A DNA stretch of 64,000 nucleotides. Source: Pleomorphomonas sp. T1.2MG-36. GTDB taxonomy: Bacteria > Pseudomonadota > Alphaproteobacteria > Rhizobiales > Pleomorphomonadaceae. The notes below the pieces were generated by a model. It was not told where the DNA came from, did no database searches, and saw nothing but the letters and a program-made list of their open reading frames with translations. The position numbers and the translations under genes were made by a program. Positions within the stretch are counted from its first letter, which is position 1. Each line of letters starts with the position of its first letter. Location of the stretch: assembly GCF_950100655.1 (NCBI RefSeq), contig NZ_CATNLY010000023.1, forward strand, positions 496,001 through 560,000, written 5' to 3'. Below, piece by piece: positions 47,588 to 55,658 of the stretch.

Positions 47588-48004
47588 TCAGCCCTTCTTG
47601 AGGAGGTCGCGAATCTCGGTGAGCAAGGCGACGTCGGCCGGAACTTCCGGCGGCGCTTCCACCGCCGGTTCGGAGGCCTTCTTCATGCGGTTCATCACCT
47701 TGACCACCAGGAACAGAACAAAGGCGATGATCAGGAAATTGATCACGAGGGTTACGAAGTTGCCGTAAGCGATCGTTGCCCCAGCCTTGCGGGCGGCTTC
47801 GAGATCGCTTGCCACCGGTGCGCCAGACAGCTGGACGTAGAGATTGGTGAAATCGATGCCGCCGGTGATGAGTCCGATGACTGGCATCAACAGGTCGGCG
47901 ACGATCGAGTTGACGAGGCCGCCGAAGGCTCCGCCGATGATCACGCCGATGGCGAGGTCGACCATGTTGCCACGCAACGCGAATTCCTTGAATTCCTTCA
48001 GCAT
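47588..48004 (-). CDS. mscL: Large-conductance mechanosensitive channel
   Basis: A 138-residue inner-membrane channel that opens under osmotic downshock. The N-terminus [24 protein letters not shown] is the well-known MscL gate region, with helix 2 ([23 protein letters not shown]) and a charged C-terminal bundle ([15 protein letters not shown]). Length matches the family. No operon partners. Confidence 0.97.
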   Translation of the reverse strand: MLKEFKEFALRGNMVDLAIGVIIGGAFGGLVNSIVADLLMPVIGLITGGIDFTNLYVQLSGAPVASDLEAARKAGATIAYGNFVTLVINFLIIAFVLFLVVKVMNRMKKASEPAVEAPPEVPADVALLTEIRDLLKKG

Positions 48005-48141
48005 GTTTCCATCTCCCAGCGTTTATCAAAGGTAAACGCGATCATGCAGCAGCGTTCGCCGCGCTGCCATGCCCCCAAGCGCACTCGGCTCGCATTTCTA
48101 CTGATAAACTTGTGGATTTCCGGTGCGAAACCCGGGAGCCG

Positions 48142-48564
48142 CTAGATTGGCGCCCTCTCCCGCTCGCGCAGCCGCTCGACCAGATCGAAGAAATGACGAA
48201 ACATGCGGTCACCGAGGTCGAAGAATTCCTGCAAACGTCGTTCGTCGTCCCCGCCGAGCAGCGGCGCGGCGTGCTCCTCCGCCTTGAGGGCGGCAAGCTG
48301 CTTGGCGAGACGCTCGTTCTCGGCCTCCAGCTCGACAATGCGATCCTCATAGGCCCTGCGGTCGTCGGCGATCAGTTGGCAGGACCAGGCATCGCCACGC
48401 GGCGTGCAAAGGGAAACGTCGCCGGTCCGGCGGTCGATCTTGAGATAGTTGCCGGTGGCGGGCTGCAGGCTGTAGCCCTCGTCGGGCGTCGGACTCTGCG
48501 CCGAAGCGGGTGAAAGGACGAGGATGGTGCCGAACGCAAGAAGGGCGGCCAGGATCGCGCGCAT
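48142..48564 (-). CDS. Conserved hypothetical secreted protein with coiled coil
   Basis: A 140-residue protein with a signal peptide (LAALLAFGTILVLSPASAQ). A small domain follows with YSLQPATGNYLKIDRRTGDVSLC and a second cysteine (WSCQLI), suggesting a disulfide, then a coiled coil (DRIVELEAENERLAKQLAALK). Proteins of this make-up are frequent in Rhizobiales; I know of no function. It may be periplasmic. Alone between mscL and the MerR gene. Confidence 0.8.
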   Translation of the reverse strand: MRAILAALLAFGTILVLSPASAQSPTPDEGYSLQPATGNYLKIDRRTGDVSLCTPRGDAWSCQLIADDRRAYEDRIVELEAENERLAKQLAALKAEEHAAPLLGGDDERRLQEFFDLGDRMFRHFFDLVERLRERERAPI

Positions 48565-48664
48565 CGTGGATCTCCCGGTTGGTCACTCGCCGACAGGATA
48601 CCCCATCGTGTCCACGACGGCTCGTTCATATTTTCCGCCGCAAACTCAGGCCCGGCCTCTCGTC

Positions 48665-49156
48665 TCAGCCCTTACGCGTGCCGGCTTCCTTTTCCTCTTT
48701 TTCCTTCAAGAGGCCACTGACAACCGCCGTGGTCCGGCGCAGTTCCATCAGGGCCTGCTCGATTTCCTTTTTCTGCTTTTCAAGGATGGCGATCCGATCG
48801 TTGAACCGGTCGAGCGCAACCTTGAGCTGGGCCACCTGACCGTCACGCAGGTCATAGAGGTCGAGCATGCCCTTGATCTCGGTCAGCGAGAACCCGACGC
48901 GCTTTCCCATCAGCACCAGCTTGAGGCGGGCTCGATCGCGACGGGAGTAAAGCCTGTTGAGTCCCTCGCGGCGCGGACTGACGAGCCCCTTGTCCTCGTA
49001 GAAGCGCAGGGTGCGAAGGGTGACGTCGAACTCGCGGGCCAGATCGCCGATGGAAAACAACGATCCACGGGGATGCAGCCCATCGTCGTCCTCGAGCTTG
49101 TCGGCAATGACGGCCCCGATTTGAGCCTCGGCGGCCGGCTCGTCGCTTTCGGTCAC
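48665..49156 (-). CDS. MerR family regulator
   Basis: A 163-residue MerR-type regulator. The helix-turn-helix is FSIGDLAREFDVTLRTLRFY, followed by EDKGLVSPRREG and YSRRDRARLKLV; a long dimer coiled coil follows (LKVALDRFNDRIAILEKQKKE). No metal-binding cysteines, so it is not a metal sensor of the MerR/CueR kind; it resembles LiuR-like members that control acyl-CoA breakdown. The GTG start at 49156 has GGAGG 8 bases upstream; an ATG at 49171 is possible. A palindrome lies 72 bases upstream. Confidence 0.85.
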   Translation of the reverse strand: MTESDEPAAEAQIGAVIADKLEDDDGLHPRGSLFSIGDLAREFDVTLRTLRFYEDKGLVSPRREGLNRLYSRRDRARLKLVLMGKRVGFSLTEIKGMLDLYDLRDGQVAQLKVALDRFNDRIAILEKQKKEIEQALMELRRTTAVVSGLLKEKEEKEAGTRKG

Positions 49157-49227
49157 CCCTGATCCCTCCATACCGAGCCGTGCCGGGACGGCTCCGCTAC
49201 CCATCGGTCAAACTGCGCACAAGCTTC

Positions 49228-49241
49228 CCTTTACGTCAAGG
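49228..49241. promoter_or_regulatory. Candidate MerR-regulator operator
   Basis: CCTTTACGTCAAGG is a 14-bp palindrome with one mismatched pair centred on ACGT. It resembles the ACGT-centred dyads recognised by LiuR-type MerR regulators and lies upstream of such a gene, so autoregulation is plausible. It could also belong to the podJ-like gene 208 bases downstream. Confidence 0.35.
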
Positions 49242-49448
49242 TCGGGCAGAAATGACACTGATGGCGTCAGTTTTCGGAGCGGCACGGTAAGGTTCCGTTC
49301 AGAGCGCTTAAAAAGTGGCGAAGAAGGACTGCATAGTTAACCGGGTGTTTACCCTGTTTTTGCAAATTGCCCAATGAATGCATCCTGGCGGCGATCCGTC
49401 CCGGCGGCCCTTGCCGCGAGGACGGCGTTGCAAACGGGGAGAACAGTC

Positions 49449-52400
49449 ATGGCGTCGCGGGCTACGTCTCGTTTGAGCGGCGGAATGGGCGGAGCGAGCC
49501 AGTACGATCGGGAGCCGACCGGCTACGGATCGGAAAGCGACCGGCAGGGCAGCGACCCCGTCGACCGCATCCTCACATCGCTCGATCGCCTCGGGGAGCG
49601 CATTCGCACGCTGTCCCCGGTCGAGGAGCGACGGGCGGCAAGGCCCGCGCCACGTACGCCGGAACCCGATGACCTTCAGCGGGCCATCGAGCAGATTTCG
49701 CGCAAGCGCGACTCTGTCGATCCCGGCCGGCTCGGCCGCCGCGACGGCGCCGATGTTGCCGAACTCGGCGCCCGCGTCCGTGCCCTCAGCCAGGAAATGA
49801 ATGCCGACCGGCGGCGGACGTCCTCGCACGGCGACGGCCTGGCGATGGAAGTGGCCGACCTTCGAGCTCAGGTCGAACGACTGGTCGAAGCAAGTTCCGG
49901 GCGGTCCCTTGAGAGCGCCTTCGATACACTGGTGGCACGGCTCGACGACATCCACACCTCCGTCGACAACCCGCGCCTCGTGGACGACCTCGTGCAGCGT
50001 CTTGCCGAGATCCGCCGGCTGATCGCCACGCTGCCGTCGGGCGATCAGGTCGGGGTCATCACCGCCCGTCTCGACCGTCTTGCCGAACGACTCGATCAGG
50101 GGCTCGGTGACCAGCGCGTGCTCGGCGACTTCGGACGCAGCCTTTCGGATCTCGCCGCCGCCGTCGCCCAGCTCGACAAGCGCGAAGTGATCGCGGCCAT
50201 CGAACGGCGCCTGGATGACGTCGCCGGCAGCATCCGCTCCATCGAGCGCGACGTCGGCGACTTTTCGCTTTGGAAGGATGGGCTCGATCGGCAGAACGCG
50301 ACACTGTCGCAGGTCGCCCAGCGCTCCGAGCAGTTGCCGCGCTTTGCGCATGAACTGGAGCGGCAGTCGGCATCCATAGAGCGCATTGCCCGCTCGACCG
50401 AGGGGTTGCCGCGCCTTGCCGAGGAGATCGACGGCCTGCGCCTGTCTCTGGATCGTCCTGGCGTGGCGCTCGACGCCGCCGCCATCCGGGCGCTCGACGA
50501 GCGGTTCACCGAACTCGGCCGCTCGCTGGAAGCGCAGCTCCGTCCGGCGTCCAGCGGACTGCCGGACGACCTTGCCGCCGCCCTCTCCCGCATCGAATCC
50601 AAGCTCGCCGAGCCGGTGCCAACGGGTCGAATTTCGGAAATCGAAGACCGCATCGCCGTTCTGACGCGGTCGGTCGCCGACATCGACTTCGCCACCGGCA
50701 AGGATGTTTCCGCGCTCGAAAGAGCCGTCGAGAGCCTCAGGGAAGACGTGCTGACCGCAGCCGGCCGGCCCGACGCCGGCCTCGCGTCCGATGTGCGGAC
50801 GCTGGTCGAACGTCTCGATCGGCTGGATGCTCCATCGATCGGCGCCGTCGCCTTCGAACGGCTGGAAAGCCGGATCGCCGATATTGCCAGCCGCCTCGAA
50901 ACCCGACCGAACGAAATCGCCGCGCTGGCCGAAGCGCTCGAGCGGCTCGACGCCACCATGTCGAGTTCGCTGTCCGTGGAGGCCATTGCCGATCGCGTGG
51001 CGGCGGTGGCGGGGCGGAACGGAGACGACGCCCCAGCGCGTCTCGCCAGCGTCGAAGCCGGCATCACGCGCCTCGGCGAAGATCTGAGGGCTGGCGCCGA
51101 ACGCGACCGCGGCTTGCTGCTGGCCATCGGTCAGACTGTGGAGCGCTTGGCGCTGCGCGAGGTTGGCGAGGACGGTCCCCGCCTCGACGCGGCCGAGCCG
51201 AAGCCGGTGCGTGCCAGGAAGGACAACTGGGAAGAGATCGAGCAGGCGCTCACCCGGCGGACGCCGCCGATCCCCGAAGCCGAGGAAAACGACGACCTGC
51301 CACGCATCTTCGGCCGCAAGCCGGCATCCGCGCCGCGCGTCGAGCCTCAGCTCGGCAAGCCGGAGCCTGCGGAGGCCAATGAGCCCCTGCTGCCGCCCGG
51401 CTTCGACGTCAACAAGCCGCTCGAGCCCGGCTCGGGCAAGCCGCGCCTGCCGAAATCGGCGCCGGTGGCCGAGAAGCCCGCCGCCGATGCGACGCGCACG
51501 CCAACCAAGGCGGACTTCATCGCCGCGGCCCGACGGGCTGCTCAGGCGGCCGGCACCGGCTCGCCCGACGAGGCGCGCAAGGAAGAGGCACCCGCACGCG
51601 GGAAGCCTCGCTTCGCCTTGCCAAAGATCGGATTCAACCTGCGCAAGATGGCCATGGCCGCCGCCGTGGTATTGATCGCGCTCGGCGTCGCCAAGATCGC
51701 CATCGACACGCTAAGTCGCGGCGCGACGCCCGACGAGGCGCCAGCGGCGACCCCCGCTTCGCAGGAGCCAACGGCGTCGACCGCGCCGGCTCCAGAGGCA
51801 TCCCCCGTTGAAACGCCGGCTCCGATGGCGCCGATCGTTCAGACTCCCGAGACCCAGCCGGCCGGACCGACCTCCGAGATCGAAGGGGCGCCGACGGCGC
51901 CGACCAGTCTCGAAATTCCTCCCGCTCCGCAGGTCACGCCGCCGCCGGGCGGCTTCTCCCAGATCCCCTCGGCACTCCCGACCGATGGCTTCGTGCCGCC
52001 GGCCGCATCACCCGAAACTGCGGTGGAGGCATCGGCGGCTCCGATTGCCAAAGCCGCACCCACCCTGCCGGAAGCCGTGGGCTCCAAGGCCCTGCGCGAC
52101 GCGGCAGCCGGCGGCGACCCGCTGGCCGCCTTCGAAGTCGCCTCCCGCTTTGCCGACGGGCGAGGCGTGCCGCAGGATCTCTCGGCCGCCATCGACTGGT
52201 ACCGCCGTGCCGCCGAAGCGGGCCTTGCGCCGGCTCAGTATCGGCTTGGGAGCCTTTACGAGAAGGGCGTCGGTACGGCGCGCGACGCCAAGACGGCCAC
52301 CGAATGGTACACCAAGGCCGCCGCTCTTGGTAACGCCAAGGCCATGCACAACCTCGCGGTGATCAACGCCGAAGGCAGCCTCGGTTCGCCCGACTATGCC

Positions 52401-52916
52401 ATGGCCGCCAAGTGGTTCCAGGGCGCCGCAGAGCACGGCATTCGCGACAGCCAGTTCAACCTCGGCATCCTCTACGCTCGAGGCCTCGGTGTGCCGCGTG
52501 ACCTCGCCACGTCCTACAAGTGGTTCGCGCTGGCCGCCACCGGCGGCGACGCCGACAGCGCCAAGAAGCGCGACGACATCGCCCAGGTGCTTTCCAAGGA
52601 AGACCTTGCCCGCGCCCGTCTCGCTGTCGAGACATGGGTGGCCAAGCCGCTTGATCCCAAGGCCGAGGATGTGCCTCCGGCCGATCCGGCCTGGGCCGTT
52701 CCTGCCGAACACACAGCGTCGGTCGACACCTCCCGGACGATCGCCCGAACCCAGGCCGTGCTCACGAGCCTCGGCTTCGACGCCGGCCAGCCCGACGGCA
52801 AGATGGGCCGCAAGACCCGTGACGCCATCGCCGCCTTCCAGACATCGAAGGGAATGCCGGCGACGGGCGAGATCGACAAGGCTTTGATCGAAGCGCTCGG
52901 CATGCCGACCATTTGA
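49449..52916 (+). CDS. podJ: PodJ-like polarity protein (coiled coil, Sel1 repeats, peptidoglycan-binding)
   Basis: An 1155-residue protein. A cytoplasmic coiled-coil part of about 700 residues rich in Arg, Glu and Leu is followed by one membrane helix (MAMAAAVVLIALGVAKIAI), a Pro/Ala-rich stretch, three or four periplasmic Sel1 repeats (FEVASRFADGRGVPQDLSA; LGSLYEKGVGTARDAKTA; LGILYARGLGVPRDLATS) and a C-terminal peptidoglycan-binding domain (TQAVLTSLGFDAGQPDGKMG). This is the layout of PodJ of Rhizobiales, which sets up pole identity and division placement. The start with GGGGAGA 6 bases upstream (49449) is preferred over an ATG at 49374. A terminator follows. Confidence 0.85.
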   Translation: MASRATSRLSGGMGGASQYDREPTGYGSESDRQGSDPVDRILTSLDRLGERIRTLSPVEERRAARPAPRTPEPDDLQRAIEQISRKRDSVDPGRLGRRDGADVAELGARVRALSQEMNADRRRTSSHGDGLAMEVADLRAQVERLVEASSGRSLESAFDTLVARLDDIHTSVDNPRLVDDLVQRLAEIRRLIATLPSGDQVGVITARLDRLAERLDQGLGDQRVLGDFGRSLSDLAAAVAQLDKREVIAAIERRLDDVAGSIRSIERDVGDFSLWKDGLDRQNATLSQVAQRSEQLPRFAHELERQSASIERIARSTEGLPRLAEEIDGLRLSLDRPGVALDAAAIRALDERFTELGRSLEAQLRPASSGLPDDLAAALSRIESKLAEPVPTGRISEIEDRIAVLTRSVADIDFATGKDVSALERAVESLREDVLTAAGRPDAGLASDVRTLVERLDRLDAPSIGAVAFERLESRIADIASRLETRPNEIAALAEALERLDATMSSSLSVEAIADRVAAVAGRNGDDAPARLASVEAGITRLGEDLRAGAERDRGLLLAIGQTVERLALREVGEDGPRLDAAEPKPVRARKDNWEEIEQALTRRTPPIPEAEENDDLPRIFGRKPASAPRVEPQLGKPEPAEANEPLLPPGFDVNKPLEPGSGKPRLPKSAPVAEKPAADATRTPTKADFIAAARRAAQAAGTGSPDEARKEEAPARGKPRFALPKIGFNLRKMAMAAAVVLIALGVAKIAIDTLSRGATPDEAPAATPASQEPTASTAPAPEASPVETPAPMAPIVQTPETQPAGPTSEIEGAPTAPTSLEIPPAPQVTPPPGGFSQIPSALPTDGFVPPAASPETAVEASAAPIAKAAPTLPEAVGSKALRDAAAGGDPLAAFEVASRFADGRGVPQDLSAAIDWYRRAAEAGLAPAQYRLGSLYEKGVGTARDAKTATEWYTKAAALGNAKAMHNLAVINAEGSLGSPDYAMAAKWFQGAAEHGIRDSQFNLGILYARGLGVPRDLATSYKWFALAATGGDADSAKKRDDIAQVLSKEDLARARLAVETWVAKPLDPKAEDVPPADPAWAVPAEHTASVDTSRTIARTQAVLTSLGFDAGQPDGKMGRKTRDAIAAFQTSKGMPATGEIDKALIEALGMPTI

Positions 52917-53072
52917 TAACCGTTCCGCTTGATCTGGACTCATCCAGCTCAAGCGGGCCTTACCGGCCGGCGCCCAGGCAGGCGCTTCCGCGTCCTTCAG
53001 GTTCCGCCCCGAGGATCAAAACCCGGCGGAAGCGGTCCGACGGAAGCGGTATGAGTTGCCGCAGACTGCTAT

Positions 53073-53104
53073 CCCCGAAGCTTCGGCTCCGGGGGTTTCT
53101 TTTT
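53073..53104 (+). terminator. Rho-independent terminator of the PodJ-like gene
   Basis: CCCCGAAGC-TTCG-GCTCCGGGG, a 9-bp stem with one A-C mismatch and a TTCG loop, is followed by TTTCTTTTT. It lies 156 bases after the podJ stop. The rest of the 304-base gap to the transporter gene shows no gene. Confidence 0.85.
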
Positions 53105-53220
53105 GCCACATCAATGCGCTTTTTCGCCGGAAAGGCGTGGCACAAGCTGTTCCGTTGCACTTTTGCAAGGGGTTAGGAGCTAATACTGGCCGCCAACCGC
53201 CTTTGAACGGATGACGGGTC

Positions 53221-54144
53221 GTGGATCTTTACTTGCCGATCGCCGAAATGCCGATGAATCTCTTCCTGTTGCTGGGGATGGGCGCGGCGGTCGGCTTCCT
53301 GTCCGGCATGTTCGGCGTGGGCGGCGGCTTCTTGCTGACACCGCTCCTCATCTTCTCCGGCATATCGCCGGCCGTTGCCGTCGCATCGGTCTCATCGCAG
53401 ATCGTCGCCAACTCGGCCTCGGGGGTCCTCGCCTATCTGCGCAAGAAGACGGTCGACCTGAAGCTCGGCCTCTACCTCACGCTGTCCGGCATCATCGGTT
53501 CGGCGATCGGCGTCTTGGTCTACGGGGCCTTGCGCGGCATCGGCCAGCTCGATGTGGTCATCGCCCTTTGCTATGTCGCCTTTCTCGGCACCATCGGCAT
53601 GCTGATGGCCGTCGAGGCCATCAGGGCAATCCTTGCCAAGCGACGCGGCACGCCCCTGCCCATCCGCCGTCCGGGCCAGCACAGCTGGATCGCCGGCCTG
53701 CCGCTCCGGGTGCGCTTCCATCGGTCGCGCCTCTATATCTCGGCCCTGCCGGTCATCGCGCTCGGCGCGTCCATCGGTTTTCTGGGCGCGCTGCTCGGCA
53801 TCGGCGGCGGCTTCATCATGGTACCGGCGCTGATCTACCTGCTGAGGGTACCGACCACCATCGTCATCGGCACGACGCTCTTGCAGACGCTCGGGACCAT
53901 GGCCTTCACCACCTTCATGCAATCGGCCACGAACCAGACAGTGGACGTCATCCTCGGTCTGGCCCTGATGGTCGGCGGCGTTGTCGGGGCGCAGTTCGGA
54001 GCCCGCGTCGGCCAGTCGCTGCGCGGCGAGACCTTGCGTCTGCTGCTCGGCCTTCTCGTGCTGTCGGTGGGCCTCAGGTTTGCCGTCGATCTGGTGGCGA
54101 GACCGGACGAGCTCTACTCGATCAGTCGGATGGGAGGAGGATGA
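53221..54144 (+). CDS. TSUP family transporter (TauE/SafE)
   Basis: A 307-residue membrane protein with two copies of a glycine-rich half: GFLSGMFGVGGGFLLTPLL and GFLGALLGIGGGFIMVPAL, the TauE/SafE pseudo-repeat. Eight or so helices. TSUP proteins export sulfite, sulfoacetate or related organosulfur anions; substrate unknown here. The GTG start is chosen because GGA lies upstream and MDLYLPIAEMPMNLFLLLGMG fits the family. The TIGR02186 gene follows with one base between. Confidence 0.9.
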   Translation: MDLYLPIAEMPMNLFLLLGMGAAVGFLSGMFGVGGGFLLTPLLIFSGISPAVAVASVSSQIVANSASGVLAYLRKKTVDLKLGLYLTLSGIIGSAIGVLVYGALRGIGQLDVVIALCYVAFLGTIGMLMAVEAIRAILAKRRGTPLPIRRPGQHSWIAGLPLRVRFHRSRLYISALPVIALGASIGFLGALLGIGGGFIMVPALIYLLRVPTTIVIGTTLLQTLGTMAFTTFMQSATNQTVDVILGLALMVGGVVGAQFGARVGQSLRGETLRLLLGLLVLSVGLRFAVDLVARPDELYSISRMGGG

Positions 54145-54145
54145 C

Positions 54146-54910
54146 ATGATCGTCCGCGCCCTTCTCGCCGCCGCGACGCTCGCTTTCGCCTCATCGCACC
54201 TGCACGCCGAAACCCTGGTGACGGCGCTCTCCACCGAACGCGTGTCCATCGAATCCAACTTCACGGGTTCGGGTGTCGTCATCTTCGGCACCGTGGAGCG
54301 CGACCGACAGACGGTGGCCCGTGCCGATCCCTATGAGATCGTCGTGACGCTGACCGGTCCGTTGCGTTCCATGGTGGCCCGCCGCAAGGAACGGGTGGCC
54401 GGCATCTGGATCAATCGGGCGTCGAGCGAGCTGCCGCGCGTTCCATCCTTCCTGGCCATCGCCACCACGGCGCCGATGGCCGATGTGGCCGGCAACCGCG
54501 TAAGAGCCGGCCAGGGCCTCGGCTTCGACATGTTGCCGACGCGCGGCCTGCCGGATGCCTTGCCGCCGGTCAGAACCGAGTTCGACGCCGCCTTCCTGCG
54601 GCTGATGCAGAAGGAAGGCCTGTTCACCCTTAACGAAGGGCGAGTCGAGTTCCTGTCGCCTCAGTTGTTCCGGGCGCCGATCGACCTGCCGGCCAACGTG
54701 CCGATCGGCTGGTACACGGCCACCGTCTACCTGTTCTCCGGAGGCGTGCTCCTCGCCAAGACGACGCAGGATTTCTCGATCCTGAAGGGGGGCTTCGAGC
54801 AGACGATCACCGACCTCGCCCATCGCCAGCCGGCCGTCTACGGCCTTGCGACCGTGATTGTAGCCTGCTTCACCGGATGGCTGGCAGGCGTGGCGTTCCG
54901 CAGGGACTGA
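54146..54910 (+). CDS. TIGR02186 family membrane-anchored protein
   Basis: A 254-residue protein: signal peptide (ALLAAATLAFASSHLHA), a periplasmic beta-rich domain with SIESNFTGSGVVIFGTVERD and IGWYTATVYLFSGGVLLA, and a C-terminal membrane helix (LATVIVACFTGWLAGVAF). It is the partner that regularly accompanies TSUP transporters in Rhizobiales; the pair may work as a unit. The ATG at 54146 has AGGAGG upstream and lies one base after the transporter stop, so the two are co-translated. Confidence 0.88.
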   Translation: MIVRALLAAATLAFASSHLHAETLVTALSTERVSIESNFTGSGVVIFGTVERDRQTVARADPYEIVVTLTGPLRSMVARRKERVAGIWINRASSELPRVPSFLAIATTAPMADVAGNRVRAGQGLGFDMLPTRGLPDALPPVRTEFDAAFLRLMQKEGLFTLNEGRVEFLSPQLFRAPIDLPANVPIGWYTATVYLFSGGVLLAKTTQDFSILKGGFEQTITDLAHRQPAVYGLATVIVACFTGWLAGVAFRRD

Positions 54911-54935
54911 GTTCGCCTTCCTTGCCGCCCGATGG

Positions 54936-55658
54936 CTAGTCGGGAAGGAACTCAGACGAACGCACCGGATAGACGCGCCCGTCCGACAACATCCAGGCGA
55001 TGAGGCGGGACCGCTCGAACAGCCCCTTGAAAGCCGCATCCATGACATTGAGTCCGCCGGTGTAGGCACCGAAGGCGGGCAGCAGACAGCGGCTGCCATC
55101 GCACACGAAGGCGCGACGACGGACCGAGCGGGTTCGCCCGACCTTGGCCGCCGGATGAAGGTGACCGGCCACCTCGCCGACCGAACGGCCGACGCGCGGT
55201 TCGTGCCGGAAGACGAGAGGACCGACGACGATCTCGGCGACCGGCCTGCCGCCCAGGCCGGCCGGCGGCGACGGATCGTGGTTGCCCGCCACCCACGTCC
55301 AGTCGACGGATCCAACCAGCGCCGAGAGGTTTTCAAGATCGACGGGAGCCAGGCGCCCCTCGGCCTCAGTGTCGTGGAAACTGTCGCCAAGCGCGATCAC
55401 GCGCTCCGGCCGAAGACGGCCGATGGCCTCCGCCAGGGCTCGGAGCGTCGCTCGGGTGTCGTAGGGAGGCACAAAACGGCCGCGCGAGCCGTGAGAGGAC
55501 CCCTTTTCGAGGTGCAGATCGGCAACGACCAGCAGTCGTTCCTCGGGCCAGTGGAGCACACCGGACGCATCGAAACGCACGGCGGCGCCGTTGAGGTTAA
55601 CAAGGCCGCCCGCTGTCAGCACGTCGTCGTCTCCCTGTCTCTTGCTCAGCGCCGTCAA
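54936..55658 (-). CDS. pdeM: Ligase-associated DNA damage response phosphoesterase PdeM/MPE
   Basis: A 240-residue calcineurin-like metallophosphoesterase. Metal-ligand motifs in order: VVADLHLEKG, ALGDSFHD, VAGNHDP, and FRHEP and GHLHP later. It is paired with the Lhr-type helicase: its start overlaps that gene's stop by 4 bases. The pair is usually found with LigD-type ligases and is thought to process damaged DNA ends; in Pseudomonas the MPE protein is an Mn-dependent DNA phosphodiesterase. No LigD in the window. Confidence 0.93.
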   Translation of the reverse strand: MTALSKRQGDDDVLTAGGLVNLNGAAVRFDASGVLHWPEERLLVVADLHLEKGSSHGSRGRFVPPYDTRATLRALAEAIGRLRPERVIALGDSFHDTEAEGRLAPVDLENLSALVGSVDWTWVAGNHDPSPPAGLGGRPVAEIVVGPLVFRHEPRVGRSVGEVAGHLHPAAKVGRTRSVRRRAFVCDGSRCLLPAFGAYTGGLNVMDAAFKGLFERSRLIAWMLSDGRVYPVRSSEFLPD

